Origin: Novosphingobium mangrovisedimenti | GTDB lineage: Bacteria > Pseudomonadota > Alphaproteobacteria > Sphingomonadales > Sphingomonadaceae | NCBI RefSeq assembly: GCF_025153475.1 | Contig: NZ_JANZXA010000012.1 | Coordinates: forward strand, 1 to 64,000 | Direction of reading: 5' to 3' | DNA: 64,000 nt | Shown here: in pieces, positions 1-8,961 of the stretch | Layout: every line of letters starts with the position of its first letter | Position numbering within the stretch: the first letter of the stretch is position 1 | Translations under genes and position numbers: made by a program | Notes under the pieces: model-generated | What the model saw: only the letters and a program-made list of their open reading frames with translations | Database searches by the model: none | What the model was told of the DNA's origin: nothing

Positions 1-125
1 CAATAACGCCATGTCGATCACTCCAATGTCCCCCGACGCAACAGCCAGGGGAAAGGTCAGAACATGGGTCACTTCTCAGCGGAAATTTATGCCTCTCCCG
101 GGTCAACTCTCAGCGGAAATCAACA
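1..125. mobile_element. End of an IS21-like insertion element (partial)
   Basis: Two near-identical 21-bp direct repeats lie at 66-86 and 100-120, both built on GGGTCA...TCTCAGCGGAAAT, and the block ends in TCAACA near 125. Tandem terminal repeats of this kind, ending in CA, are known from the outer ends of IS21-family elements. The transposase genes (istA/istB) would lie left of the window and are not visible, so completeness cannot be judged. The family assignment rests on recognition of the repeat wording only. Confidence 0.6.
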
Positions 126-207
126 TGCGAGGCATTCTCCCTGTTCGTTCGAGCTGGATAAATGGGTGATTGATGACATCTCCTGTTGGATATTCTAAAC
201 AATCGGC

Positions 208-1107
208 ATGGACAGGATCGATCTGTTCCGGGTCTTTTGCCGGGTTGTGGAGTGTGCGAGTTTCACGCGCGCCGCGGACCAGCTCGGCCTTCCGCGATCA
301 TCGGTTTCGCTCGCGGTGCAGGATCTTGAGGCCCGTCTCGGAGTGCGCCTGCTCCACCGCACCACGCGCAAGGTCGCACCCACCCAGGACGGGCAGCTGT
401 TCTACGAAAAAAGCCTCGCCGTTATCGGGCAAGTCGAAGATGTTGAAGACTTGTTCCGGCAAGGTGACCGGGGCCTTGCCGGGCGTATCCATGTGGACAT
501 GCCCGGCCGCATCGGTCGCCTGATCGTCGCGCCGGCGTTGCCCGAATTCCTTGACCGCTATCCGGGTGTGGATGTCATTCTCGGTGTGACCGACCGGGCC
601 TCCAATCTGGTCGAGGACGCGATAGACTGTGTCCTGCGCGTGGGGCCGCTTGCCGATTCATCGCTTGTCGCTCGACATCTGGGCGATATCGCATTCATCA
701 ACGTCGCCAGTCCTGCTTATCTGGAACGACACGGCATTCCCCAGACTCCATCGGATTTCGACCAGCATCATATGGTCCTGTTCGCATCGCCAACCACGGG
801 GCGGGTCGAACCATTCGAATGGTGTGAGGGAAGCAAGATCCGCACGATCCGGGTGGGAGGCAGGGTGACAGTCAATAACGCCGAAGCCATGATCGCCGCC
901 TGCATCGCCGGGCTCGGCATCATCCAGGTTCCGGCGTATGATGTGCGTGATGAAGTGCGGTCGGGCCGTCTGGTGGAAGTGCTTCCCGGCTATCCCGCCG
1001 AACCGATGTCCGCGAACCTGCTGTTTCCCCGCCGACGTGAGCGCACTCGCCGTGTGTTGGCATTTGCCGACTGGCTCGAAAACCTGCTGGCACAAAGCAT
1101 CTGGTAG
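208..1107 (+). CDS. LysR-family transcriptional regulator
   Basis: This 299-residue protein has the usual LysR length. The N-terminal winged helix-turn-helix covers about residues 2-60 (MDRIDLFRVF, then SFTRAADQLGLPRSSVS and a RLLHRTTR wing). A periplasmic-binding-protein-like effector domain follows from about residue 90. It ends 257 bases before an RND efflux operon on the same strand and follows the end of an IS21-like element. LysR genes often control adjacent operons, so regulation of the pump is plausible, but no T-N11-A operator was confirmed. The ligand is unknown. Confidence 0.9.
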   Translation: MDRIDLFRVFCRVVECASFTRAADQLGLPRSSVSLAVQDLEARLGVRLLHRTTRKVAPTQDGQLFYEKSLAVIGQVEDVEDLFRQGDRGLAGRIHVDMPGRIGRLIVAPALPEFLDRYPGVDVILGVTDRASNLVEDAIDCVLRVGPLADSSLVARHLGDIAFINVASPAYLERHGIPQTPSDFDQHHMVLFASPTTGRVEPFEWCEGSKIRTIRVGGRVTVNNAEAMIAACIAGLGIIQVPAYDVRDEVRSGRLVEVLPGYPAEPMSANLLFPRRRERTRRVLAFADWLENLLAQSIW

Positions 1108-1364
1108 TGCGCGCCGTTATGTTTGGAGGACCTGAACGAACGGCTGCTCTTGGTAAGCCTTATCCATTTCGCGAATGGCAGCAATGTTGGCGGCAATGGC
1201 CCAGCGCGAGATGATTCCCGGCCGGCGTCGCCTTGCAGCTGGCTGCGTAGCGCCGATCCTGCGTGCATTGTCTCGTCTCAAATTGTCGCAAGCGCGAACT
1301 GGACGCTTGCAGCGCGCGCCGAATGTCTCGATAGCTCGGACAACTGTCCAAGAAAGCGTGCCAA

Positions 1365-2576
1365 GTGAAACCCGATCAAAATCCGAAACGACCGCTTGCG
1401 CGGCGCTGGCGCCTGACGGCGAACTTGCTCGCGGTCGTATCGCTCGCTGCCTGTTCGGGCGAGCCGTCGTCGGACGCTTCCCAGCGTCAGGCCAAGCAAG
1501 TCGGCTATATTGTTGCAAACACGACCAATGTCCCGCTTTCCGTGTCGCTCAGCGGGCGAACCGTAGCCTTCGAAACCTCCGAAGTTCGCCCGCAGGTCTC
1601 CGGCGTGATCCGCAAGCGCTATTTCACCGAGGGCAGCTATGTGCGCGCGGGCCAGCCGCTGTTCCAGATCGACCCGAGCCTCTACCAGGCGGCGGTCAAC
1701 CAGGCCGCAGCCAACCTGGCCAGCGCCAAGGCCTCGGCCGACGCTGCGATTGCGAAGGCCGACCGCTTCAAGCCGCTTGCCGACATGGAAGCCGTCGCCA
1801 AGCAGGATTACACCGACGCCCTGTCCAGCGCCCGGGTCGCGAAGGCCTCGGTCGCGCAGAACGCCGCCGCGCTCGACACCGCGCGGATCAACCTGCGCTT
1901 CACCAACGTCCCGGCCCCGATCAGCGGACGCATCGGCCGCTCGCTGGCCACTGTCGGCGCACTCGCCAGCGCCAGCCAGACCGATCCCCTGGCCCTGATC
2001 CAGCGCACCGATCCCATCTACGTGGACATGCAGCAATCCGCGGCGGACCTGGTCGCGCTGCGCCGCAAGCTCGCGGCCGGCGGCGTCAAGCCCGGCAGCA
2101 CGCAAGTCCATCTGCAACTGGATGACGGTTCGCAATACGGCTTTACGGGCACCGTCGAGTTTTCCGAAGTGACCGTCAGCGAGGATACCGGAACGGTCAC
2201 CCTGCGGGCCCGCTTCCCCAACCCTGACGGCCTACTTCTTCCCGGCCTGTTCGTCACCGCGGTGTTCGACCAGGCATCGCATCCTTCCGCCTTCCTCGTT
2301 CCGCAAAACGCGATCCAGCACGATTTCGACGGCACCGCCTACGTCATGGTCGTGGGCGACGACGGCAAGGCCGCGCGCCGGAAGGTCGTTACCGACCGCA
2401 CCTACGAGACCAGTTCGGTGGTCACCTCGGGCCTGAACAAGGGCGACAAGATCATCGTGCAGGGGCTGAACGGCCTCAAGCAGGGGGCCGCGATTCGCCC
2501 CGTCGCGGCATCGAGCCCACAGCCGGTCGGACCGCCTGAACAAGGCAGCGCAGCCGGCGCCGGCAAGGACGGCTGA
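1365..2576 (+). CDS. RND efflux periplasmic adaptor (membrane fusion protein)
   Basis: This is the adaptor subunit of a tripartite RND pump, bridging the inner-membrane permease and the outer-membrane channel. The 403-residue protein starts at GTG. It has a lipoprotein signal with lipobox SLAAC (Cys30), a barrel-sandwich/lipoyl region (SEVRPQVSGVI, VRAGQPLFQIDP), an alpha-helical hairpin rich in Ala (about 130-200), then beta-barrel and membrane-proximal domains (NAIQHDFDGTAYVMVV). The length matches AcrA/MexA. It is the first gene of the operon, 7 bases before the permease, and an upstream LysR gene may regulate it. The substrate is not predictable. Confidence 0.93.
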   Translation: MKPDQNPKRPLARRWRLTANLLAVVSLAACSGEPSSDASQRQAKQVGYIVANTTNVPLSVSLSGRTVAFETSEVRPQVSGVIRKRYFTEGSYVRAGQPLFQIDPSLYQAAVNQAAANLASAKASADAAIAKADRFKPLADMEAVAKQDYTDALSSARVAKASVAQNAAALDTARINLRFTNVPAPISGRIGRSLATVGALASASQTDPLALIQRTDPIYVDMQQSAADLVALRRKLAAGGVKPGSTQVHLQLDDGSQYGFTGTVEFSEVTVSEDTGTVTLRARFPNPDGLLLPGLFVTAVFDQASHPSAFLVPQNAIQHDFDGTAYVMVVGDDGKAARRKVVTDRTYETSSVVTSGLNKGDKIIVQGLNGLKQGAAIRPVAASSPQPVGPPEQGSAAGAGKDG

Positions 2577-2583
2577 CTCCGAC

Positions 2584-5500
2584 ATGTCGCGCATATTCAT
2601 CGATCGCCCCATCTTCGCATGGGTGCTGGCCATCATCGTCATGTTGGGCGGCATCGGTGCCCTGTTCTATCTGCCCAAGGAGCAGTATCCGGACATCGCG
2701 CCGACGCAGGTCAACATTCGCGCCACGTATCCCGGCGCGTCGGCCGAAACGATCGAGAACAGCGTAACCCAGATCATCGAGCAGCAGCTGACCGGCATCG
2801 ACGGCCTGCTCTACTTCAGTTCGCAATCGAGCAATCGCGGGCAGGCCACGATCAGTGCGGTCTTCGCCAAGGGCACCGACCCCGACATCGCCCAGGTGCA
2901 GGTGCAGAACAAGGTGCAGTCGGCGCTCTCCCGCCTGCCCCAGTCGGTGCAGGACCAGGGCGTGCGCGTCACCAAGTCCAACCCCGACCAGCTCCTGCTC
3001 GTCGCGGTCTACGACGAGACCGATACGCGTTCGAACCAGGACGTGTCCGATTATCTGACCTCGAATGTCCAGGACCCGCTCTCGCGCGTGGAGGGCGTTG
3101 GCGAGGTGCGCGTTTTCGGCGCGCCGCACGCCATGCGCATCTGGCTCGATCCCAACAAGCTTGCCTCGGTCGCACTGATGCCGAGCGACGTCATCTCGGC
3201 GATCCGGGCCCAGAACACCGAAGTCGCCGCCGGCGAACTCGGCGGGCTGCCCGCCGTCGAAGACCAGGCGATCGACGCCATCGTTACCGCCGGTTCGCGG
3301 CTGCAGACCGTCGATCAGTTCCGGAATATCGTCGTCAAGACCAACCCGGACGGATCGACCGTCACCGTGGGCGATGTCGCCCGCGTGGAGATCGGCGCGG
3401 AGAACTACAGCACCGTCTCGCGCTTCAGCGGACACCCCGGCTCGGGCATTTCGGTCTCGCTCTCGCCGGGGGCCGATGCGCTGGCAACCGCAGAGGCGGT
3501 CAAGGCCAAGATGGAGGAACTCGCCACGACCATGCCCGACGGGCTGGCCTATGCCTATGGCAATGATTCGACGAGTTTCATCAAGCTCTCCATCTCCGAA
3601 GTCGAAAAGTCGCTGTTCGAGGCGATCGTTCTCGTCGTGATCGTGATGTTCGTGTTCCTGCAAAGCTGGCGGGCCACGCTGATCCCGGCGATCGCGGTGC
3701 CGATCGTGCTGCTGGGCACTTTCGCGATCTTCTACGTCGTGGGCTTTTCGATCAACACGATGACTCTGTTCGGACTGGTGCTCGCCATCGGCCTGCTGGT
3801 GGACGACGCGATCGTCGTGGTCGAGAACGTCGAGCGCCTTCTCACCGAAAATCCGGGAATGTCCGCGCGCGAGGCGACCATCAAGTCGATGGAGGAAATC
3901 CAGGTCGCGCTGATCGCCATCGCCCTCGTGCTGTCCGCGGTATTCCTGCCGATGGCCTTCTTCGGCGGGTCGACCGGCGTGATCTATCGCCAGTTCTCGC
4001 TGACGATCATCTCGGCCATGGTGCTTTCGGTGCTCGTCGCCCTGATCCTGAGCCCGGCGCTCACGGCGACGCTGCTCAAGCCCAAGATGAGCGCCGAGGA
4101 CCGCGTCCCCACGCTGATCGAGCGCCGCTTGCCCTGGCTGGCACACGGCTGGGAGAAGTTCCACACCGGCTTCAACAGCGGGTTCGAGCGCGTCACCGCC
4201 GCCTATGGCCGGCAGGTGGAACGGGTGGTGGCGCACAAGTGGCGCTGGCTGGGCCTGTTCGCGATCACCTGCGTCGCAACGCTGATGCTGTTCGAAAGGC
4301 TGCCCACCGGCTTCCTGCCAAACGAAGACCAGGGCAATGTCATGGTCCAATGGCGCCTGCCCGCCGGCAGCCCGCGTTCGCGCACCGAGGAAGTCCAGCG
4401 CACGATCGAAAATTACATCATGTCCTCGGAAAAGAACAATGTCTGGGGCATGTTCACGATCGCCGGCGGCGGCTTCGGGGCCAGTGGGCAGAACACCGGC
4501 CAGGCCTTCCTGAAACTGACCGACTGGGAGCAACGCAAGGACCCGCACGACAGCGCCGAGGCGATTGCGCAGCGCGCATCGGTTGCCTTTCGCAGCCTGC
4601 GCGATGCCCAGGTCTTCGCGCTGGTTCCCGGCGCCATCCGCGGCCTTGGCACCTCGTCGGGCTTCACGCTCGAACTGCAGAACCGTAGCGGCATGAGCCG
4701 CGCCCAGTTCGCCGAAGCGAGGGACAAGCTGCTGGCCGAAGCGATGCAGAACAGCCAGCTCGCCAACGTGCGCCTGAGCGATCTTCCCGATGTCTCGACA
4801 CTGAAAATCGACACCAACACGCGCGCGCTCACCACGTATGGCCTGAGCGCCAGCAACGTGAACGCAACGCTGGCGACCGCCTGGGGCGGCACCTACGTCA
4901 ACGACTTCATCGACAAGGGCCGCGTCAAGCGGGTCTACGTGCAGGGCGATGCGCAGTTCCGTTCGCGTCCGGAAGACCTGTCGCGCTGGTTCGTGCGCGG
5001 TTCCAACGGTCAGATGTCGCCCTTCTCGGCGTTCTCGACTATCGGTTGGTCCACCGCCCCCAGCTCGAGTTCGCGCTTCAACGGGCTGCAGGCCTACGAG
5101 TTCTCGGGCACGCCGGCACCGGGCGTCAGTTCGGGCACGGCCATGAACGTGATGGAAGAACTGGCCGCGAAAATCCCCGGCGCGAGCGTCGCCTGGGCGG
5201 GATCGTCGTATCAGGAGCGGCTGTCCTCGGGGCAGGCGCCGCTCCTCTATGCGCTCTCGCTGCTTGTCGTGTTCCTGTGCCTTGCCGCGCTCTATGAAAG
5301 CTGGTCGATCCCCGTTGCCGTAATCCTGATCATTCCGCTCGGCCTGCTCGGCTCGATCGCCTTCGTCACCTTGCGCGGCCTCGAAAACGACGTCTACCTG
5401 CAGATCGGCCTGCTCACCACGATGGGCCTCGCGGCGAAGAACGCCATCCTCATGATCGAGTTCGCGGAACAGGCGGAACGGCAAGGCAAGCGCGTGATCG

Positions 5501-5784
5501 ACGCCGCGCTGGAAGCCGCGCGCATTCGCCTGCGCCCGATCCTGATGACCAGCTTTGCCTTCATCTTCGGCGTGCTGCCACTCGCGGCCGCGACCGGCGC
5601 AGGCGCCAACAGCCGTGTCGCCATCGGCACTGCCGTGATCGGCGGCATGCTGACGGCCACTATCCTGGCCATCTTCTATATCCCGCTGTTCTTCGTCCTC
5701 GTGCGCCGCAGCGTGCGCGACGGTCTGGCAGCGGCCAGAGAGCAGATGCGCCGGCGGGGCCTGACTTCGGGAGAGAGCGCATGA
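2584..5784 (+). CDS. RND efflux permease, HAE1 (AcrB/MexB-like)
   Basis: This proton-driven inner-membrane exporter has 1066 residues, the normal length for the HAE1 family. The N-terminus MSRIFIDRPIFAWVLAI is typical. Twelve membrane segments are expected, with two large periplasmic loops. The proton-relay residues are present: Asp407-Asp408 in GLLVDDAIVVVENVE, the same numbers as AcrB, and Lys952 in AAKNAILMIEF. The gene lies 7 bases after the adaptor and overlaps the channel gene by 4 bases, so one transcript and translational coupling are likely. HAE1 pumps usually export hydrophobic or amphiphilic drugs and solvents. The actual substrate is unknown. Confidence 0.96.
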   Translation: MSRIFIDRPIFAWVLAIIVMLGGIGALFYLPKEQYPDIAPTQVNIRATYPGASAETIENSVTQIIEQQLTGIDGLLYFSSQSSNRGQATISAVFAKGTDPDIAQVQVQNKVQSALSRLPQSVQDQGVRVTKSNPDQLLLVAVYDETDTRSNQDVSDYLTSNVQDPLSRVEGVGEVRVFGAPHAMRIWLDPNKLASVALMPSDVISAIRAQNTEVAAGELGGLPAVEDQAIDAIVTAGSRLQTVDQFRNIVVKTNPDGSTVTVGDVARVEIGAENYSTVSRFSGHPGSGISVSLSPGADALATAEAVKAKMEELATTMPDGLAYAYGNDSTSFIKLSISEVEKSLFEAIVLVVIVMFVFLQSWRATLIPAIAVPIVLLGTFAIFYVVGFSINTMTLFGLVLAIGLLVDDAIVVVENVERLLTENPGMSAREATIKSMEEIQVALIAIALVLSAVFLPMAFFGGSTGVIYRQFSLTIISAMVLSVLVALILSPALTATLLKPKMSAEDRVPTLIERRLPWLAHGWEKFHTGFNSGFERVTAAYGRQVERVVAHKWRWLGLFAITCVATLMLFERLPTGFLPNEDQGNVMVQWRLPAGSPRSRTEEVQRTIENYIMSSEKNNVWGMFTIAGGGFGASGQNTGQAFLKLTDWEQRKDPHDSAEAIAQRASVAFRSLRDAQVFALVPGAIRGLGTSSGFTLELQNRSGMSRAQFAEARDKLLAEAMQNSQLANVRLSDLPDVSTLKIDTNTRALTTYGLSASNVNATLATAWGGTYVNDFIDKGRVKRVYVQGDAQFRSRPEDLSRWFVRGSNGQMSPFSAFSTIGWSTAPSSSSRFNGLQAYEFSGTPAPGVSSGTAMNVMEELAAKIPGASVAWAGSSYQERLSSGQAPLLYALSLLVVFLCLAALYESWSIPVAVILIIPLGLLGSIAFVTLRGLENDVYLQIGLLTTMGLAAKNAILMIEFAEQAERQGKRVIDAALEAARIRLRPILMTSFAFIFGVLPLAAATGAGANSRVAIGTAVIGGMLTATILAIFYIPLFFVLVRRSVRDGLAAAREQMRRRGLTSGESA

Positions 5785-7193
5785 AGGCCGGCACGACCGT
5801 GAAACTGGCGGTGGGACTGGCGAGCGCCGTGGCGCTGGGCGCCTGTTCGCTGGCGCCGAAATACGTTGCGCCCGCCTTGCCAGCGCCGGCATCCTGGCCG
5901 ATCGGCGATGCCTATCTGGCGCAGAGCGAGGCAGACCTGCCGCTGGTTTCCTACAAGGAGATCTTCCGCGATCCCCGGTTGCAAGCCCTGGTCGAACAGG
6001 CGCTGGCCAACAACCGGGACTTGCGCGTCGCCGCCGCCGATGTCGCCGCCGCCCGCGCCCAGATCCGGGTGGTGCGCGCCAACCAGTTCCCCGCGCTCGA
6101 CGTCGACGGCTCTGCGACATACACCGACCTTGGCGGCGGGACATCGGACGACGGCTGGTCCTATTCGGCCAGAGGCGGCGTTTCGAGCTTCGAGCTGGAT
6201 CTGTTCGGCAAGCTCGCCAATGCCACTGCGGCACAGCGCGACACCGCACTGGCAACGGAAGCCTCGGCCCGCACCGTACGGCTTGGCCTGGTCTCGGACC
6301 TTGCGCTGGCATGGGCCACCTATGCGGCGGACAAGGATCTGCTGGCTATCGCCCGGTCGACCGTCGGCAATGCCGAGGACAGCGTCCGGCTGACGGCGGC
6401 ACGCCTCAAGGGCGGCGTGGCGCCGCGCACGGACCTGCGCCAGGCCGAGCAGGTGCTGGAAAACGCCAAGGGCGATGTCGCCACGCAGACGACAGCTCTC
6501 GCCCAGGACATCAATGCCATCCGCCTGCTGGTCGGCGCCGACTTCGACGAAGCGCTGCTTCCCGGCGGCATCGACGAAGTGAACGAGGGCCTTGCCGTGC
6601 TGCCCGCCGGCACGAGTTCGCAAGTCCTGTTGCGCCGCCCGGACGTCGTTTCGGCCGAGTACGACCTGCGTGCCGCCAACGCGGACATCGGCGTGGCCCG
6701 CGCGGAACTGTTCCCTTCGATCTCGCTGACCGGCCTGCTGGGCTTTGCCAGCGATTCCCTGTCCTCGCTGTTCGACAAGGGCGCCTTTTCCGCCACGGCC
6801 GGCGGTGACGCCAGCTGGTCAATCTTCAACGCCGGCGGCAAGGCGGCCAGTGTGAAGGTCGCCAAGGCCCGGCGCGACGCCGCGCTGGCAGGCTATGAAA
6901 AGGCCATCCAGACCGCCTTCAGCGAAGTCGCGGACGCTCTGGCCGACCAGGGCACCCTGTCAGAGCGCCTGCGCGCGGCACGCGCCTATACCGCCGCCGC
7001 GCAGGACACCGCGCAACTGACCGAGGCGACTTACAAGCAGGGCATCGCCAGCTCGCTCGACAATCTGGATGCGCAGCGCAGCCTCTACACCGCCCGCCGG
7101 GCCGAAGTGCGCGTGCGCCTGCAGGCGGCCGCCAACCGGATCACGCTCTATCGCGTGCTCGGCGGTGACCAGGCAACGACGCCGGGCGGCTAG
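5781..7193 (+). CDS. RND efflux outer-membrane lipoprotein, NodT family
   Basis: This is the outer-membrane channel of the tripartite pump. The 470-residue protein has a lipoprotein signal ending in ALGAC (Cys22), followed by SLAPKYVAPALP, typical of NodT/OprM proteins. Two OEP repeats follow, visible in FELDLFGKL, LRRPDVVSAEYDLRAANA and the YKQGIASSLDNLDAQRSLY hallmark near the C-terminus. The start codon overlaps the permease stop (ATGA). The gene ends 27 bases from a convergent SDR gene and completes the operon. Confidence 0.94.
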   Translation: MKAGTTVKLAVGLASAVALGACSLAPKYVAPALPAPASWPIGDAYLAQSEADLPLVSYKEIFRDPRLQALVEQALANNRDLRVAAADVAAARAQIRVVRANQFPALDVDGSATYTDLGGGTSDDGWSYSARGGVSSFELDLFGKLANATAAQRDTALATEASARTVRLGLVSDLALAWATYAADKDLLAIARSTVGNAEDSVRLTAARLKGGVAPRTDLRQAEQVLENAKGDVATQTTALAQDINAIRLLVGADFDEALLPGGIDEVNEGLAVLPAGTSSQVLLRRPDVVSAEYDLRAANADIGVARAELFPSISLTGLLGFASDSLSSLFDKGAFSATAGGDASWSIFNAGGKAASVKVAKARRDAALAGYEKAIQTAFSEVADALADQGTLSERLRAARAYTAAAQDTAQLTEATYKQGIASSLDNLDAQRSLYTARRAEVRVRLQAAANRITLYRVLGGDQATTPGG

Positions 7194-7220
7194 ACAGAGC
7201 CGCGCCGGCAGCCGCGGGCC

Positions 7221-8030
7221 TCACGTCCCGTCGGTATTGACGCTGGCAATGCCCGGACGTTCGGCGCCCATGCCGGAAAAGCCGATGCAGTAACCGCCAT
7301 CGACCGGCAGGACGACGCCGGTCACATAGGCGGCCTCGTCGCTGGCAAGGTACAACGCGGCATTGGCGATGTCCCGGGCCAGCCCCCAGCGCCCCATCGG
7401 AATGCCGGCCAGCACCGGGTATTCGGCGGGCGGCTCGGCATGGGTCTGCGAGGCTTCGACGAGCCCTGTCCACATCGTACCCGGAGCAATCGCGTTCACG
7501 CGGATGTTCTTGTCCGAATAGTCGAGCGCGGCGGTCTTGGTGAGCTGGTTCACGCCAGCCTTGGCCGCGCCATAGACACTGTGATGCTTCCAGCCGACCA
7601 CGCCAGATGCACTGGTCGTGTTGACGATCGCGCCGCCCCCGGACTTGAGCATCGAGATGATGCCGTACTTCATGCCCAGGAACGCCCCCTTGATGTTGGT
7701 GGCGTGGACCTTGTCCCACGTCTCGCTCGTCTGCGTGTGCAGCGGCGCCATCGGCCCGCCGAAGCCGGCGTTGTTGCACAGCACGTCGAGCCGGCCGAAG
7801 GTGTTTTCGGCAACGGCGATCATCGCCTGCACGTCGGCCTCGCTGGAAACGTCGCAGTGCACGCCGACGGCATCGGCACCGAGCGAGGCGGCAACCTCGT
7901 CCTGCATTCCCGAAATGTCGGCGAGCACCAGCTTTGCACCTTCGGCATGGAACAGCTGCGCCATCGCCCTGCCCATGCCCGAACCCGCGCCGGTGATGAC
8001 GCAGACCTTGTCCTGAAGCCTTCCGGCCAT
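7221..8030 (-). CDS. SDR family oxidoreductase
   Basis: This is an NAD(P)-dependent classical short-chain dehydrogenase of 269 residues. It has the nucleotide-binding TGAGSGMG motif at 13-20, CNNAG at 85-89 and the catalytic Ser140, Tyr153 and Lys157 (YGAAK). Asp38 after the second strand (LVLADIS) suggests NAD preference. The C-terminal tail runs about 20 residues past the usual end (GGYCIGFSG). It lies 34 bases downstream of a second SDR on the same strand, so the pair probably forms an operon at the edge of the catabolic island. The substrate is not predictable. Confidence 0.88.
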   Translation of the reverse strand: MAGRLQDKVCVITGAGSGMGRAMAQLFHAEGAKLVLADISGMQDEVAASLGADAVGVHCDVSSEADVQAMIAVAENTFGRLDVLCNNAGFGGPMAPLHTQTSETWDKVHATNIKGAFLGMKYGIISMLKSGGGAIVNTTSASGVVGWKHHSVYGAAKAGVNQLTKTAALDYSDKNIRVNAIAPGTMWTGLVEASQTHAEPPAEYPVLAGIPMGRWGLARDIANAALYLASDEAAYVTGVVLPVDGGYCIGFSGMGAERPGIASVNTDGT

Positions 8031-8064
8031 TGCATTTCTCCCGTTTCTGTTTCCCTCGGGCCGA

Positions 8065-8817
8065 TCAGGCGCTCGTGTCGATCGTCGGCCGGATCGAGAT
8101 TTCCGAAATGTTGGTCCGGCGCGGCATCGCCAGAATGAAGACGATGGCCTCGCCGATGTCGCGCGGCTTCACGGCGCCCTCCTTGCTGACGTGGGCCTGG
8201 ATCGCCTTGCGCCAGTTGGGGTCGGTGATGTTGTCGCCCACTTCGGTTTCGGTCGCACCGGGCATCAGCGTGGTGACGCGGATGTTCCGGTCGCCCAGTT
8301 CCTGACGCATGCCGTCGGTCATGAAATTGACCGCATGCTTGCTTGCCGAATAGGCGCTGGTCATCGGTCCGCCCTTGCGGCCCGCGAGCGAGGAGATGGT
8401 GATGATGTCGCCGCCGCCCTGCTCCAGCATGTGCGGCACGGCGGCGGCGCAGGTGTAGACGGTGCCCATCAGGTTGATGTCGATCACCTTGCGGTAGATC
8501 GCGGTATCGCAGTTCTCGATCCCGCCGGCTTCCATGATCCCTGCCGAATTTATCAGGATGTCGATGCGGCCGAATGCCTTGATCGTTTCCTCGACCGCCC
8601 CTCGCGCGTCGTCTTCGACCGTCATGTCCCCCGGGATGGCGAGCGCCTTACCCCCCGTGGCCTCGATCTTCCCGACCAGCCCGGCCAGCCGGTCGGCACG
8701 GCGCGCGGTCATGGCGACGGTGGCACCGGCCTCGGCAAGGCACAGCGCGGCGCCCTCGCCGATCCCCGATGAAGCGCCGGTGACGAGCGCGACTTTTCCT
8801 GCAAGCGGCTTGGACAT
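8065..8817 (-). CDS. SDR family oxidoreductase
   Basis: This classical short-chain dehydrogenase has 250 residues. It shows TGASSGIG at 13-20, an INSAG variant of NNAG, and the catalytic Ser143, Tyr156 and Lys160 (YSASK). Arg39-Arg40 after the second strand (MTARR) suggests NADP. The ATG at 8817 was chosen because a GGGAG ribosome site lies 8-9 bases upstream; further in-frame starts extend to 8871 but lack one. The sequence ELGDRNIRVTTLMPGATETEV is typical of YdfG/ClpE-type serine or broad-range dehydrogenases. It is paired with the SDR just downstream. Confidence 0.87.
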   Translation of the reverse strand: MSKPLAGKVALVTGASSGIGEGAALCLAEAGATVAMTARRADRLAGLVGKIEATGGKALAIPGDMTVEDDARGAVEETIKAFGRIDILINSAGIMEAGGIENCDTAIYRKVIDINLMGTVYTCAAAVPHMLEQGGGDIITISSLAGRKGGPMTSAYSASKHAVNFMTDGMRQELGDRNIRVTTLMPGATETEVGDNITDPNWRKAIQAHVSKEGAVKPRDIGEAIVFILAMPRRTNISEISIRPTIDTSA

Positions 8818-8961
8818 TTCAGGCATCTCCCGACTGATTGCTTCGGAGCCTGTGCCCCGGATCGTATCCATTGGCTGGCAAGGGCACGGGCCTGTGTCAA
8901 CAAATTTTGCTGAACACCTGTTCTAATCGCCCTCGCGAGCGCTGCAGGATGTATCCAAATT

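Noticed and set aside
1117..1518. Minus-strand frame in the gap between the LysR gene and the efflux adaptor
   Set aside because: Its C-terminal part looked protein-like at first, but it runs into the adaptor gene, lacks a ribosome site and shows no family motif. The 257-base gap is left as promoter DNA.
2476..6312. A very long minus-strand open frame (about 1278 codons) opposite the RND efflux genes
   Set aside because: It lies antisense to three clear efflux genes, has low-complexity Arg/His-rich content and no domain. It is a codon-bias shadow of GC-rich DNA.
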